The notes: generated by a model from the letters alone, not told the origin. 64,000 nt of DNA from Halorussus aquaticus (GCF_024218795.1 NZ_CP100400.1:2170001-2234000); one strand, 5' to 3'; counted from the stretch's first letter, positions 18,099 through 27,419 are shown. Numbers and translations are program-made.

Positions 18099-18845
18099 AT
18101 GACAGGAGAGTACGAGGTCGAGTTCGTCGAACGCGGGGACCGAAAGGCTCGGTTCCTCGTTCGAGGCGTGACCCCGGCGTTCGCCAACGGGATTCGTCGA
18201 GCCATCGTCGCCGACGTACCGACCCTCTCCATCGAGACGGTTCGGATGGTGGAGAACTCGTCGGTGATGTTCGACGAGCAGATCGGTCTGCGACTCGGTC
18301 TCGTCCCTCTCAGCACGCCGCTCGGCGAGTTCGAGGAGGGCGACACCGTTACGCTCAGTCTCGACGTGTCGGGACCGAGTACCGCCTACTCGGGCGACCT
18401 CGTGAGTTCCGACGAGATGGTCCAACCGGCGGACGACAACGTCCCCATCATCGACCTCAAAGACGACCAGCGACTCGAACTCGAAGCCGACGCCGTCCTC
18501 TCGACGGGGAAGGACCACGCCAAACATCAGGGCGGCGTGGCCGTCGGCTACCGACACCTCCAGCGCGTGGAGGTCGTCGGCGACCGAGACGAGTACGACG
18601 AGGAGGAGACGAACATCCTCCGCGGCGTCATCGAGGACGACGGCGAACTGATCTCGACCGAGGAGTTCGACCACGACCTCACGAACCGCTACCCCGGTAA
18701 AGAGGTCGAGGTCCACGACGTGCCGAACGCGTTCGTGTTCCACGTCGAGACCGACGGGTCGCTGTCCATCGACGATCTCGTGACGGCGGCCGCCGCCTCG
18801 ATCGGCGAGCGCGCGGACGAACTCGAAGAAGCGGTACAGCTATAG
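18099..18845 (+). CDS. rpoD: DNA-directed RNA polymerase subunit D
   Basis: 248 aa, the alpha/Rpb3-like assembly platform of archaeal RNA polymerase, pairing with subunit L. The RpoD/alpha dimerisation domain shows [20 protein letters not shown] and [13 protein letters not shown]. Several archaeal D subunits carry a ferredoxin-like domain with cysteine clusters; this one has no cysteine at all in that region (about residues 160-210), so it lacks the Fe-S cluster. It closes the S13-S4-S11 operon and precedes tRNA-Leu. Confidence 0.96.
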   Translation: MTGEYEVEFVERGDRKARFLVRGVTPAFANGIRRAIVADVPTLSIETVRMVENSSVMFDEQIGLRLGLVPLSTPLGEFEEGDTVTLSLDVSGPSTAYSGDLVSSDEMVQPADDNVPIIDLKDDQRLELEADAVLSTGKDHAKHQGGVAVGYRHLQRVEVVGDRDEYDEEETNILRGVIEDDGELISTEEFDHDLTNRYPGKEVEVHDVPNAFVFHVETDGSLSIDDLVTAAAASIGERADELEEAVQL

Positions 18846-19009
18846 AACCATGCAGGGCACTTCAGACCACGTTTCGGCGTTCGCAAGCCTCCGAAAGTCG
18901 CAAGACTCCGTGACGGCCGGCGGCCGGGACGCCATCCAGACCGAAAGTGGTTTGAAGGGCCACCCACAACACACAGTTGCCCGCGAAGGGTTGCACGTGT
19001 GTTCTACGT

Positions 19010-19094
19010 GCAGGGATAGCCAAGTCAGGCCAACGGCGCAGCGTTCAGGGCGCTGTCTCGTAGGAGTCCGCAGGTTCAAATCCTGCTCCCTGCA
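19010..19094 (+). tRNA. tRNA-Leu (CAG anticodon)
   Basis: An 85-nt class II tRNA. The acceptor GCAGGGA pairs with TCCCTGC, discriminator A, no CCA encoded. The anticodon arm CAGCG-TTCAGGG-CGCTG carries CAG. The variable arm is long, and the T arm is GCAGG-TTCAAAT-CCTGC. It lies between rpoD and rpl18e, 33 bp before the latter, mirroring the tRNA-Ser before rps13. Confidence 0.95.
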
Positions 19095-19114
19095 CTTCAG
19101 TTCTTATTCCCATC

Positions 19115-19123
19115 AGGAGGAAG
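19115..19123 (+). promoter_or_regulatory. Shine-Dalgarno site of rpl18e
   Basis: AGGAGGAAG ends 4 bp before the ATG at 19128. Strong Shine-Dalgarno sequences are uncommon in this window, where leaderless or overlap-coupled starts dominate, and this one fits a start behind a processed tRNA. Confidence 0.65.
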
Positions 19124-19127
19124 TATT

Positions 19128-19481
19128 ATGAGCAAGACGAATCCGAGGCTCACCAGTCTCATCGCTGACCTGAAGTCGGTGTCCCGCGATTCGGACGCCG
19201 ACGTGTGGAGTACTGTCGCGGACCGCCTCGAGAAGCCACGGAGTACGCACGCGGAAGTCAACCTCGGTCGCATCGAGCGATACGCCGAGGAAGACGAGAC
19301 CGTCATCGTACCCGGTAAGGTTCTCGGTAGCGGGGTCCTGCAGAAGACGGTAACTGTCGCCGCAGTGGACTTCTCGTCCAGCGCGGAGACCAAGATTCAG
19401 CAAGCGGACGGTGAGGCTCTCGAACTCGAACAGGCTATCGAACAGAAACCAGACGGCTCGAACGTGCGGGTGATCCGATGA
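19128..19481 (+). CDS. rpl18e: 50S ribosomal protein L18e (eL18)
   Basis: 117 aa, the archaeal/eukaryotic-specific large-subunit protein related to L15. Typical features are [20 protein letters not shown] and [20 protein letters not shown]. It opens the second half of the cluster (L18e-L13-S9-RpoN-RpoK-Eno-S2), with a real Shine-Dalgarno site, and overlaps rpl13 by ATGA. Confidence 0.96.
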   Translation: MSKTNPRLTSLIADLKSVSRDSDADVWSTVADRLEKPRSTHAEVNLGRIERYAEEDETVIVPGKVLGSGVLQKTVTVAAVDFSSSAETKIQQADGEALELEQAIEQKPDGSNVRVIR

Positions 19482-19915
19482 GTCTCGCAGAATTCGACGC
19501 AGACGTAGTGGTCGACGCGCGCGACTGTATCCTCGGTCGCGTGGCGAGCCAGGTCGCACAGCGTGCACTCGACGGCGAACGCGTCGCGGTGGTCAACGCC
19601 GAAGACGCGGTCATCACCGGAAGCGAAGACGACGTGATGGAGACCTACGAGACGCGCGCCGAACTGGGGTCGGACAGCGGTCCGTACTATCCCAAGCGCC
19701 CCGACATGATCTTCAAGCGCGCCATCCGCGGGATGGTCCCGTACAAAGAGGACCGCGGCCGCGAGGCGTTCGAGAACATCCGAGTCTACGTCGGCAACCC
19801 GTTCGACGAGGACGGCGACGTCCTCGACGGCACGTCGCTGGACCGGCTATCGAACATTCGCTTCGTCCAACTGGGCGACGTCAGTGAAAATCTGGGTGCT
19901 AACGTCACATGGTAA
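19478..19915 (+). CDS. rpl13: 50S ribosomal protein L13 (uL13)
   Basis: 145 aa, early-assembly large-subunit protein. [20 protein letters not shown] and [20 protein letters not shown] are the characteristic stretches. It is coupled to rpl18e by ATGA at the start, and its end overlaps the rps9 start by 7 bp. Confidence 0.96.
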   Translation: MSLAEFDADVVVDARDCILGRVASQVAQRALDGERVAVVNAEDAVITGSEDDVMETYETRAELGSDSGPYYPKRPDMIFKRAIRGMVPYKEDRGREAFENIRVYVGNPFDEDGDVLDGTSLDRLSNIRFVQLGDVSENLGANVTW

Positions 19916-20307
19916 CCAACACGAGCGGAAAGAAGAAGACGGCCATCGCCCGCGCCACGGTCACGGACGGCGAGGGTCGCGTGCGAATCAACTCCCAGCC
20001 AGTCGAGCTGGTCGAACCGGAGACGGCACAGCTGAAGATGCTGGAGCCGTTCCGCATCGCGGGCGACGAGGCCCGCGACGACGTGGACGTGGAAGTCGAC
20101 GTGCAGGGCGGCGGCATCAGCGGGCAGGCCGACGCGGTCCGCACCGCCATCGCCCGCGGCCTCGTCCAGTACACCAACGACGCCGAGCTTCGGGACGCGT
20201 TCATCGAGTTCGACCGGTCGCTGCTGGTCAACGACTCGCGGCGCTCCGAGCCCAAGAAGTGGGGCGGTCCCGGCGCTCGCGCCCGCTACCAGAAGTCCTA
20301 CCGTTGA
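19909..20307 (+). CDS. rps9: 30S ribosomal protein S9 (uS9)
   Basis: 132 aa, small-subunit head protein whose C-terminal tail reaches the P-site tRNA. Features are [20 protein letters not shown] near the start, [20 protein letters not shown], and the ending [16 protein letters not shown] with the universal terminal K/Y-R. It overlaps rpl13 slightly and is followed by rpoN after 47 bp. Confidence 0.97.
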   Translation: MVTNTSGKKKTAIARATVTDGEGRVRINSQPVELVEPETAQLKMLEPFRIAGDEARDDVDVEVDVQGGGISGQADAVRTAIARGLVQYTNDAELRDAFIEFDRSLLVNDSRRSEPKKWGGPGARARYQKSYR

Positions 20308-20354
20308 TTACCATGACAGGAAACCCGCGGTTCCGAACGGAGACACGATAACCC

Positions 20355-20555
20355 ATGATGGTACCAGTCCGCTGTTTCACGTGCGGCATGGTCGTCGGGG
20401 AGTACTGGGAAGAGTTCAAAGCACGGTCGGCGACGAAAGAGGGCGACGAGGACCCGGAGAAGGTCCTCGACGAACTCGGCGTCGAACGACAGTGCTGTCG
20501 CCGGATGCTCGTCTCGCACAAGGACCTCGTCGATATCGTCGCTCCCTACCAGTAA
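20355..20555 (+). CDS. rpoN: DNA-directed RNA polymerase subunit N
   Basis: 66 aa, the Rpb10-like zinc-binding subunit that helps assemble the D-L platform. The atypical zinc site CxxC...CC is complete: RCFTCG at residues 6-11 and RQCCRRM near residue 46. Length and spacing match archaeal RpoN. The last base of its stop codon is the first base of the rpoK start. Confidence 0.97.
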   Translation: MMVPVRCFTCGMVVGEYWEEFKARSATKEGDEDPEKVLDELGVERQCCRRMLVSHKDLVDIVAPYQ

Positions 20556-20734
20556 TGGCTCAACAACGCTACTCCCGATACGAGAAAGCTCGAATTATCG
20601 GGGCACGCGCCTTGCAGGTGTCGTACGGCGCACCCGTGCTGACCGACACCGACCGGACCGAGCCGATACTCATCGCGGCCGACGAGTACGACGCTGGCGT
20701 CCTGCCGTTCACGGTGCGCCGAGGTGAGAAATGA
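20555..20734 (+). CDS. rpoK: DNA-directed RNA polymerase subunit K
   Basis: 59 aa, the Rpb6/omega homologue that latches the largest subunit. [19 protein letters not shown] is the diagnostic omega/Rpb6 helix-loop. It starts on the last base of the rpoN stop (TAATG) and overlaps eno by ATGA. A longer frame begins upstream but only shadows rpoN. Confidence 0.96.
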   Translation: MAQQRYSRYEKARIIGARALQVSYGAPVLTDTDRTEPILIAADEYDAGVLPFTVRRGEK

Positions 20735-21942
20735 CGCTCGTCAGTGAGGTTCGGCTCCGACAGATTCTCGACTCCCGAGGCAATCGGACGGTCGAGGCCG
20801 ACGTCGTCACCGAGAGCGGTGGGTTCGGTCGGGCGGCCGCACCGAGCGGCGCCTCGACTGGAGAGTACGAAGCCATCGAACTCGACCCGAGCGAGGCCAT
20901 CGCCTCGGCTCGCGAACACGCCGTCCCGCGACTCGAAGGGTCGGTCTTCGTCGGCGACCAGCGCGACGTGGACCGCACGCTGCGAGCGGCCGACGGGACC
21001 GACGACTTCTCGGAGATCGGTGCCAACAGCGCCGTCGCCATCAGCATGGCGGCCGCGAAGGCCGCGGCCGACGTCATCGGTGCACCGCTGTATCAGCACC
21101 TCGGTGGCGCGTTCCGCGGTGAGGAGTTCCCGACCCCGCTGGGCAACGTCGTCGGCGGCGGCGAACACGCCGCGGACGCGACCGCGATTCAGGAGTTCCT
21201 CTCCGTGCCGGTCGGCGCTCCGAGCGTCCAAGACGCGGTGTTCGCCAACGCCGCGGTCCACAGCGCGGTCCACGACCTCCTCGACGAACGCGACATCGCC
21301 GCCGGAAAAGGCGACGAGGGTGCGTGGGCACCGTCCATCGACGACGACGAGGCGTTCGAAATCGTCGCGGAGGCCACAGACACCGTCGCCGACGAGTTCG
21401 GCTTCGACGTGAGATTCGGGTTGGACGTGGCGGCCTCGGAGATGTACGACGACGACGCCGAGGAGTACGCCTACCGCGACACGACTCGCTCGACCGACGA
21501 GCAGATCGACTACATCGCGGACCTCGTGGACGAGTACGACCTCGCCTACGTGGAGGACCCGCTGGACGAGAACGACTACGAGGGCTTCGCCGAGTTGACC
21601 CAACGGGTCGGCGACCGGACGCTCGTCTGCGGCGACGACCTGTTCGTCACCAACGTCGAGCGCCTCCGGGCCGGAATCGAGCAGGGTGCCGGTAACAGCA
21701 TCCTGGTCAAACCCAATCAGATCGGGACGCTCTCGGACGCCGTGGACGCCGTGGAACTCGCGGTCGAGAGCGGCTACGAGCCGGTCATCTCCCACCGGAG
21801 CGGAGAGACCGAGGACACGACCATCGCACACCTCGCCGTGGCGACCGGCGCACCGTACATCAAGACGGGCGCGGTCGGCGGCGAGCGAACTGCCAAACTG
21901 AACGAACTCATTCGCATCGAGCAAAACGTTTCGAGATTATGA
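20731..21942 (+). CDS. eno: Enolase
   Basis: 403 aa, interconverts 2-phosphoglycerate and phosphoenolpyruvate in the cytoplasm. Features in order: [14 protein letters not shown] near residue 13, [14 protein letters not shown], the metal-ligand region ([23 protein letters not shown]) and the C-terminal catalytic stretch [13 protein letters not shown] and [19 protein letters not shown]. Its place between RNA polymerase subunit K and ribosomal protein S2 is a conserved archaeal arrangement. It is coupled on both sides by ATGA overlaps. Confidence 0.97.
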   Translation: MTLVSEVRLRQILDSRGNRTVEADVVTESGGFGRAAAPSGASTGEYEAIELDPSEAIASAREHAVPRLEGSVFVGDQRDVDRTLRAADGTDDFSEIGANSAVAISMAAAKAAADVIGAPLYQHLGGAFRGEEFPTPLGNVVGGGEHAADATAIQEFLSVPVGAPSVQDAVFANAAVHSAVHDLLDERDIAAGKGDEGAWAPSIDDDEAFEIVAEATDTVADEFGFDVRFGLDVAASEMYDDDAEEYAYRDTTRSTDEQIDYIADLVDEYDLAYVEDPLDENDYEGFAELTQRVGDRTLVCGDDLFVTNVERLRAGIEQGAGNSILVKPNQIGTLSDAVDAVELAVESGYEPVISHRSGETEDTTIAHLAVATGAPYIKTGAVGGERTAKLNELIRIEQNVSRL

Positions 21943-22730
21943 GCGAGAACGAATCCGAAGAGGTAGACGACGAAGGACTCGACGCCGCGGAATCGGAGAT
22001 CGACTCCGAACCCGAGGGCGCTGGCGGCGCGGAGCCGGCAGAGCAGCCCGACGAGGACGTGGCGGCGCAGGCCGACGACGAACAGGCAACCGAAGACGTG
22101 GAAGACGAGGGACCGAACCTCGACGAAAACGTGATGGAAAACCAGGAGGAGGCCGACCTCCTCATCCCCGTCGAGGACTACCTCGGCGCTGGCGTCCACA
22201 TCGGGACTCAACAGAAGACGCAGGACATGGAGCGGTTCATCCACCGCGTTCGCACGGACGGACTGTACGTCCTCGACGTGTCCCAGACCGACCAGCGCAT
22301 CCGGACGGCGGCGGACTTCCTCGCCAACTACAACCCGGAGCAGATTCTGGTGACGAGTTCGCGTCAGTACGGTCGCTTCCCCGCAGAGAAGTTCGCGGAA
22401 GCGGTCGGCGCGCGCGCCCGGACGGGTCGGTTCATCCCCGGTACGCTCACCAACCCCAAGTACGAAGGCTACATCGAGCCGGACGTGCTGGTCGTCACCG
22501 ACCCCATCGGTGACGCGCAGGCCGTCAAGGAGGCCATCACGGTGGGCATCCCGGTCATCGCGATGTGCGACTCCAACAACAACACCAGTAACGTGGACCT
22601 CGTGGTCCCGACGAACAACAAGGGTCGAAAGGCACTGTCGGTCGTCTACTGGCTTCTCGCCAACGAGACGCTCGACCGCCGCGGTGCCGAACCGACGTAC
22701 GGTCTCGACGACTTCGAGAGCGAGATTTAA
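21939..22730 (+). CDS. rps2: 30S ribosomal protein S2 (uS2)
   Basis: 263 aa. The S2 fold begins near residue 66 ([20 protein letters not shown]) and includes [13 protein letters not shown] and [20 protein letters not shown]. The first 65 residues are an extremely acidic, low-complexity extension (for example [20 protein letters not shown]), longer than I expect in non-halophiles. It overlaps eno by ATGA and ends the cluster; T-rich tracts follow. Confidence 0.96.
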   Translation: MSENESEEVDDEGLDAAESEIDSEPEGAGGAEPAEQPDEDVAAQADDEQATEDVEDEGPNLDENVMENQEEADLLIPVEDYLGAGVHIGTQQKTQDMERFIHRVRTDGLYVLDVSQTDQRIRTAADFLANYNPEQILVTSSRQYGRFPAEKFAEAVGARARTGRFIPGTLTNPKYEGYIEPDVLVVTDPIGDAQAVKEAITVGIPVIAMCDSNNNTSNVDLVVPTNNKGRKALSVVYWLLANETLDRRGAEPTYGLDDFESEI

Positions 22731-22732
22731 GC

Positions 22733-22767
22733 GACGTTTTTGGGTTTCGTTTGCGGGGTTTTTCGTT
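22733..22767 (+). terminator. T-rich terminator after rps2
   Basis: Three runs of T (ACGTTTTTGGG, GGTTTCGTTTG, GGGGTTTTTCG) follow the rps2 stop within 40 bp, the U-rich pattern of archaeal intrinsic termination. No strong hairpin is needed or seen. Confidence 0.6.
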
Positions 22768-22896
22768 CACCATGTTCCGTAGCGACGCGTCCGAACGTAC
22801 GCAGCGTCCGGTACTCCCGGAAACGCGACGCCCGGTGCGGTCCAGTTGGCCACCCTACTTTTGCGTCACGAGGTGGTGGTCGCCCCGTGGAGACCA

Positions 22897-23490
22897 ATGA
22901 GTAACGACGACATCGTCTCAGGACTGACCGGCGGCGAGTCGCGGCGTCGATTCCTCAGGAACGGAACGCTAGCGGCCGTCGGGGCGAGTATCGTCGGGTC
23001 CGGACGCGTCGCCGGACAGGACGAAGACGACGGTGACGACGAGAACATCAACGTGGACGACGAGGTGTTCAAGATCGGGACGTTCCAGAACGACTTCCGT
23101 CCGCAAGCGAAGTTCGTCATCGTGTCGGACGTCATCGACTGGACCCCCGACGTTCCGGAGAACCTCGGCACGTCGCTGAACGAGTACAACACACACATGG
23201 TGGTGTACCTGAACACCGGCGAGCGCGTTCCGATGTTCATCATCGAACAGGCCGAACTCACCGCCGAGTACGCGTCCGAACAGGGGTACTTCGTGGATCC
23301 GAACGACGACGCGACCGACGGGTTCTACCAACCGCAGGTGTACGAGACCAGCAACGACTACTCGCTGTACGAACAGACCGACCGCATCGTCACGCTACAG
23401 GCCAGTCCACTGGAGGAGGACGCGGAGAATCACATCTTCTCGGGTGAGGGACTGGATAGCCGCGAGGAGTTCCAGCAGTTCCTCTTCTGA
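22897..23490 (+). CDS. Tat-exported protein of unknown function
   Basis: A 197-aa protein with the Tat motif SRRRFLRNG (about residues 15-23) and a hydrophobic run ending near GRVAGQ, so it is exported. The mature part is very acidic, begins with an Asp/Glu stretch, and contains predicted strands (PQAKFVIVSDVIDWTPDVP) and a Tyr-rich segment. No lipobox, metal site or known domain is recognised. ATG at 22897 places the twin arginines correctly; a longer frame from 22846 does not. It is a single gene between the rps2 terminator and the convergent meaB operon. Confidence 0.8.
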   Translation: MSNDDIVSGLTGGESRRRFLRNGTLAAVGASIVGSGRVAGQDEDDGDDENINVDDEVFKIGTFQNDFRPQAKFVIVSDVIDWTPDVPENLGTSLNEYNTHMVVYLNTGERVPMFIIEQAELTAEYASEQGYFVDPNDDATDGFYQPQVYETSNDYSLYEQTDRIVTLQASPLEEDAENHIFSGEGLDSREEFQQFLF

Positions 23491-23507
23491 CGCGGGCCGA
23501 CCCGTCG

Positions 23508-24557
23508 TCAGTCCTCTAGACAGTCTTCGAGCGGTTCGAGTATCTCGTCGGCGACCGAGTAGGGGTCGGTCTCGCGCCGCCGGACGCTCTCGACCAGGTC
23601 GTCCATGCCACCGTGGCGGTCGATCTCCTCCTCCAGCAGACCGCCCACGTCGTCGCGCAGCAGGTTCCGAATCTCCTCGGCGTAGCGCATCCGCTCTTTC
23701 CCTTCGAGCAGTCCCGACGCCTCCAGATACGCGTGGTGGTCGGCGAGGGTCTCGACCAGTTCCTCGACCCCTTCGCCGTCCTTGGCAACCGTCTCGACGA
23801 TTCGGGGTTCCCACCCCTCCTCGTCGTCATCGTCGTCCCGGCCGTGGTCGGCGTCGGTCGCGCCAGCGCCGTGGTGGCCGGTGGCGAGACCCGCGGTGTG
23901 GTCGTTCTGCATGTGAATCATCTCGCGGAGTTCTTGGACCGTCCGGTCCGCGCCCGCGAGGTCGGCCTTGTTGACGACGAACACGTCGCCGATTTCGAGG
24001 ATTCCGGCCTTGAGCATCTGCACGTCGTCGCCGCTCCCCGGCGGGACCAGCACCGCCACCGTGTCGGCGGACTTCACGATGTCTATCTCGTTTTGCCCGG
24101 CGCCCACCGTCTCGATGAGTATCTTGTCCTTGCCGAAGGCGTCGAGGGCCTTCACCGCGTCCGTGGTCGCCGTCGAGAGACCGCCGAGGGTACCCCGGGC
24201 CGACATCGACCGGAAGAACACGTCCATGTCGCCGACGTTGCTCGCCATCCGGATGCGGTCGCCCAGCACCGCGCCGCCCGTGAAGGGCGATGAGGGGTCC
24301 ACCGCGATGACGCCGACGGTCTCGCCGCGCTCGCGGTAGTAGTTGGCCATCTTGTCCACGAGCGTTGACTTGCCCGCGCCCGGACTCCCCGTGATACCCA
24401 CGACTTCGGCGTGCCCGGTGTGTTGGTGGAGTCGAGAGACGAGGTCCCGGTACCCCGGCGCGCGATTCTCGATTTTGGTGATGGTCCGGGCCAGCGCGCG
24501 GTGTTCGCCCGCCAGCAGGTCCTCGACCAGTTCGGCGTGGTCTGACTCCGCGCTCAT
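23508..24557 (-). CDS. meaB: Methylmalonyl-CoA mutase-associated GTPase MeaB
   Basis: 349 aa, the G-protein chaperone that protects and reloads adenosylcobalamin-dependent mutase. Motifs: Walker A GSPGAGKSTLVDKM (about residue 58), VIAVDPSSPFTGGAVLGDR, the ETVGAGQNEI switch, and the NKADLAGADR base-recognition site. About 30 residues rich in His, Asp and Gly (ATGHHGAGATDADHGRDDDD) are inserted before the conserved EPRIVET segment. It overlaps the B12-binding subunit gene by ATGA, so the two are one operon. The large catalytic mutase subunit is not in the window. Confidence 0.94.
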   Translation of the reverse strand: MSAESDHAELVEDLLAGEHRALARTITKIENRAPGYRDLVSRLHQHTGHAEVVGITGSPGAGKSTLVDKMANYYRERGETVGVIAVDPSSPFTGGAVLGDRIRMASNVGDMDVFFRSMSARGTLGGLSTATTDAVKALDAFGKDKILIETVGAGQNEIDIVKSADTVAVLVPPGSGDDVQMLKAGILEIGDVFVVNKADLAGADRTVQELREMIHMQNDHTAGLATGHHGAGATDADHGRDDDDDEEGWEPRIVETVAKDGEGVEELVETLADHHAYLEASGLLEGKERMRYAEEIRNLLRDDVGGLLEEEIDRHGGMDDLVESVRRRETDPYSVADEILEPLEDCLED

Positions 24558-24970
24558 CGCTTGGGAGCGTTCTTGCGGACGAACTCGATGGTCTCCTCCA
24601 TCGGCGTGCCGGGACCGAACACCTCGGCGACACCCATCTCCTTGAGTTCGGCCTTGTCGTCGTCGGGCACGACGCCGCCGACGAGGATGAGTGTGTCCTC
24701 GAACGCGCCGTACTCTTTGAGTCCGTCGATGACCTTGGGCACGAGGGTGTTGTGTGCCCCGGAGAGGATGGAGATGCCGAGGACGTTCACGTCCTCTTGG
24801 ACGGCCGCCTGCACGATTTCGTCGGGCGCGTTGTGCAGGCCCGAGTAGATGACCTCGAACCCGGCGTCGCGGAAGGCGCGGGCGATGACGTGTGCGCCCC
24901 GGTCGTGTCCGTCGAGTCCGACCTTGGCGACGAGGCAGCGAATCGACTGCTGTTCCTGGTCTGCGCTCAT
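24554..24970 (-). CDS. Methylmalonyl-CoA mutase, cobalamin-binding small subunit
   Basis: 138 aa, the stand-alone B12-binding domain that joins a separate catalytic subunit to make methylmalonyl-CoA mutase, used in propionate/methylmalonyl-CoA metabolism. The lower-axial His motif DGHDRG is present (about residue 20), followed by the conserved SGLHNAPDEIV, LSGAHNTL and GGVVPDDDK motifs of this family. The ATG at 24970 is preferred; the frame extends upstream without family similarity. It is coupled to meaB through ATGA. Confidence 0.93.
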   Translation of the reverse strand: MSADQEQQSIRCLVAKVGLDGHDRGAHVIARAFRDAGFEVIYSGLHNAPDEIVQAAVQEDVNVLGISILSGAHNTLVPKVIDGLKEYGAFEDTLILVGGVVPDDDKAELKEMGVAEVFGPGTPMEETIEFVRKNAPKR

Positions 24971-25202
24971 AGCCGTCGTTTCGACACGTTCGGCTTTGAC
25001 AGTTACGGAAATCTTGCCGAAAGTTCGTTTTAGTTCGTGCAAGCGGGCTTGATGAGTCGGTGACGGGACGGCCTCTCGGCTACGTTCGAGTCGTCGGACT
25101 CGTGCCCGGAACGACCCGACACCTCGGACGGAGCGCACACGATTCACCGATTCCCACGGACACACGTCCGAACTCTCCGCCCGTCCCCGGACAGCAACAC
25201 AC

Positions 25203-25220
25203 TTGGGACGATAGTCCCAA
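25203..25220. promoter_or_regulatory. Perfect 7-bp-arm palindrome before the DUF420 gene (operator candidate)
   Basis: TTGGGAC-GATA-GTCCCAA is a perfect inverted repeat ending 10 bp before the ATG at 25231, where a bound repressor would block initiation on a short-leader transcript. I did not find a second copy elsewhere in the window by eye. Confidence 0.6.
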
Positions 25221-25230
25221 ACGTCCGGAC

Positions 25231-25851
25231 ATGGCCACTGCAACCGCGAAGCGTCGGGTCAAGGACAACCCGCGGGCCGCCACCGCGGTCCTCTCGATAC
25301 TCGGATACGTGCTCGTCCTCGGGACGTTCGCCGGACTCCTCCCCATCTACCCCGAACTCGAACGCGCGACCGTGGACCTGCTGAGCCACGCCATCGCGGT
25401 CGTCAACACCGTCGCGCTCACGTCGCTGCTGGCCGGGTGGCGCTGGATTCGCCGCGGCGAGGTTCGCAAACACCGCGCCGCGATGCTGACCGCGTTCGCG
25501 CTGATTCTGGCCTTCCTCGCGCTCTACCTCGTGAAGGTCGGCGGGGGCGGCGAGAAGTCCATCGCGGTCGAGGGACTCGTCTACTACGCCTACCTCGTGA
25601 TGCTGGCGATACACATCGCCCTCTCGGTAATCGCCGTGCCCGTGGTCGTCTACGCCGTGGTCCTCGGACTGACCCACACGGCCGCGGAACTCAGGGAGAC
25701 TCCCCACGCCAGAGTGGGGCGCTGGGCGGCCGGAGCGTGGGGACTCAGCCTCGCGCTCGGCATCGTCACCTACCTGATGTTGAACCACGTCTACGGAGTA
25801 GACGAGTACATGACCGCGCTCGTTCCGCTCGCGTTCGTCCCGCGACGATGA
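25231..25851 (+). CDS. DUF420 family membrane protein (YozB/CtaM-like)
   Basis: 206 aa with five to six membrane helices (first about residues 19-40). The family pattern is visible: LLSHAIAVVNTVALTSLL, then a basic loop ending RKHRAAMLT, and IHIALSVIAVPVVVYAVVL. In Bacillus the DUF420 protein CtaM/YozB is needed for maturation of an aa3-type oxidase; an oxidase-assembly role is plausible because ctaAB, coxB and coxC lie 5-11 kb away, but it is inference. A palindromic operator sits directly before the start. The stop overlaps the next gene by ATGA. Confidence 0.88.
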   Translation: MATATAKRRVKDNPRAATAVLSILGYVLVLGTFAGLLPIYPELERATVDLLSHAIAVVNTVALTSLLAGWRWIRRGEVRKHRAAMLTAFALILAFLALYLVKVGGGGEKSIAVEGLVYYAYLVMLAIHIALSVIAVPVVVYAVVLGLTHTAAELRETPHARVGRWAAGAWGLSLALGIVTYLMLNHVYGVDEYMTALVPLAFVPRR

Positions 25852-26747
25852 GCGACCGGCGAACCGAACCGTCGGTTCGAACGCAGGTGGCCGACGCGCT
25901 CGGCGTCGCCGCCGAATCCGCCGCGGAACTCGACGGCGGCGAGGTCGGACGCGTCGAACGCGTGTCGCTCGCCGACGGCCGGACCGTGGCGGCCAAGACC
26001 GGCGAGACGCCCCTCACCGTCGAGGCGTTCATGCTCTCGGTTCTCGCCGACCGCGGCCTGCCGGTTCCGGACGTACTCCACCGGAGCGACGACCTGCTGG
26101 TGATGGAGTACGTCGAAGGCGACGGCGAGTTCACTCCGGCCGCAGAGCGCGACGTGGCTCGACACCTCGCTGCGCTCCACGAGCGACGACCGAGGGAGTC
26201 CGGCGGAGCGATGGGGGACGCCGCGGACGGTCGGTTCGGCTTCCCGCGGGACACCCTGACGGGACCGTATCGGCAACCCAACCCGTGGACCGAGTCGTGG
26301 GTCGCGTTCTTCAGGGACCACCGTCTCCGTCACTTCGCCGAGACGGCCGCCGAGGCGGGCGTCCTCCCGCCGGAACTCGCCGAGCGCATCGACGCGCTCG
26401 CAGCGGACCTCGACTCGTGGCTCCCCGACGCTCCGGCGGCCTCGTTGCTCCACGGCGACGCGTGGGCGAACAACATCGTCGTGCGCGACGGCCGCGTCCG
26501 AGCGTTCCTCGACCCGGCGTCGTCGTTCGGCCACGCGGAGGTCGAACTCGCCTACGTCGATTTCGTCGGGTCGTTCGGCGACGCCTTCTTCGAGACCTAC
26601 CGCGACGAGCGCGGTATCGACGACGGGTTCGAGGCGGGTCGCCGCGAGGTGTACCAACTCGTCCCGCTGCTCGAACATCTGCTGTACTTCGAGGACGACG
26701 GGTACGCCGCGGAAATCGGGGCGCGACTGACCGAACTCGGCTACTGA
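25848..26747 (+). CDS. Phosphotransferase family protein (aminoglycoside phosphotransferase/fructosamine kinase-like)
   Basis: 299 aa with a protein-kinase-like fold. The ATP lobe carries GRTVAAKTGE, the hinge LLVMEYVEGDGEF, then the catalytic loop LLHGDAWANNIVVRDG and the metal motif FLDPASSFGHAEVELAYVD. These match fructosamine-3-kinase and related small-molecule kinases. Deglycation of proteins is the known role of the nearest family but the substrate here is not proven. It is translationally coupled to the DUF420 gene. Confidence 0.87.
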   Translation: MSDRRTEPSVRTQVADALGVAAESAAELDGGEVGRVERVSLADGRTVAAKTGETPLTVEAFMLSVLADRGLPVPDVLHRSDDLLVMEYVEGDGEFTPAAERDVARHLAALHERRPRESGGAMGDAADGRFGFPRDTLTGPYRQPNPWTESWVAFFRDHRLRHFAETAAEAGVLPPELAERIDALAADLDSWLPDAPAASLLHGDAWANNIVVRDGRVRAFLDPASSFGHAEVELAYVDFVGSFGDAFFETYRDERGIDDGFEAGRREVYQLVPLLEHLLYFEDDGYAAEIGARLTELGY

Positions 26748-26809
26748 CCCGACCAGTTCGGTCCGGCCGTACCGCTGGGTCTAAGGGACGTGACGGTAGA
26801 TTGTCACCC

Positions 26810-27340
26810 GTGACGGACGAGTGGACGTTCCGGACGGTGACGGGGACCGCGACCGCTACCGACGGCGAACTCCGCGTCTCGGGGTCGGTTCGGCGACTGT
26901 TCGTCGAGAAGTGGCGCGACGGCTGGAAGCGCAACGACACGGACCACCGGTTGCTGTTCGTCCTCTCGGTTCTCGGCTCTGGGGGGTTCGTGGCTCGCGC
27001 GATTACGAGCGCCCGCGACGTGCTGACGGGGAACGCCGACGTGCTGTCGCTGTTGGTTCTCGCCTGCGCCGCCTTCGTCGTCGGTGTGGTGGCGTACCGG
27101 AGCGTCCGGACTCGGACGGTTTCGCTGCGGCAGGTCGAGGCGGTCCGACGCGTAGACGACGATGAACTCCGAGTCGTGTGCGAGGGCGACCGCGACGACC
27201 TCGAAATCGAGACACCGACCGAGACCGAGGCCGACGAGGCGGTCGAGATACTCCGTCTCCGGGGAGTCTCGGTCGGCGAAACCGCGGACACGGACGACGA
27301 CCCCGGTTTCCGGGAGCGCCTCCGCGCCAAGATAGAGTGA
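26810..27340 (+). CDS. Two-helix membrane protein, function unknown
   Basis: 176 aa starting with GTG at 26810, the first start codon giving a sensible N-terminus (TDEWTFRTVTG). It has a short beta-rich N-terminus, two membrane helices (about residues 45-65 and 78-96, LSLLVLACAAFVVGVVAYRS), and a cytoplasmic acidic domain. No known family is recognised. It is not coupled to the preceding kinase gene; 62 bp separate them. Confidence 0.75.
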   Translation: MTDEWTFRTVTGTATATDGELRVSGSVRRLFVEKWRDGWKRNDTDHRLLFVLSVLGSGGFVARAITSARDVLTGNADVLSLLVLACAAFVVGVVAYRSVRTRTVSLRQVEAVRRVDDDELRVVCEGDRDDLEIETPTETEADEAVEILRLRGVSVGETADTDDDPGFRERLRAKIE

Positions 27341-27419
27341 GACGACCGGTGGGTCACGGTATCCGTGGCACGGTCCCTCTTTGCAGAGGACAGTCGCGCC
27401 TCCCGGAACGGTTCGACGG

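Noticed and set aside
20569..21924. 451-codon minus-strand frame opposite enolase
   Set aside because: Shadow of eno; no recognisable motif and no promoter.
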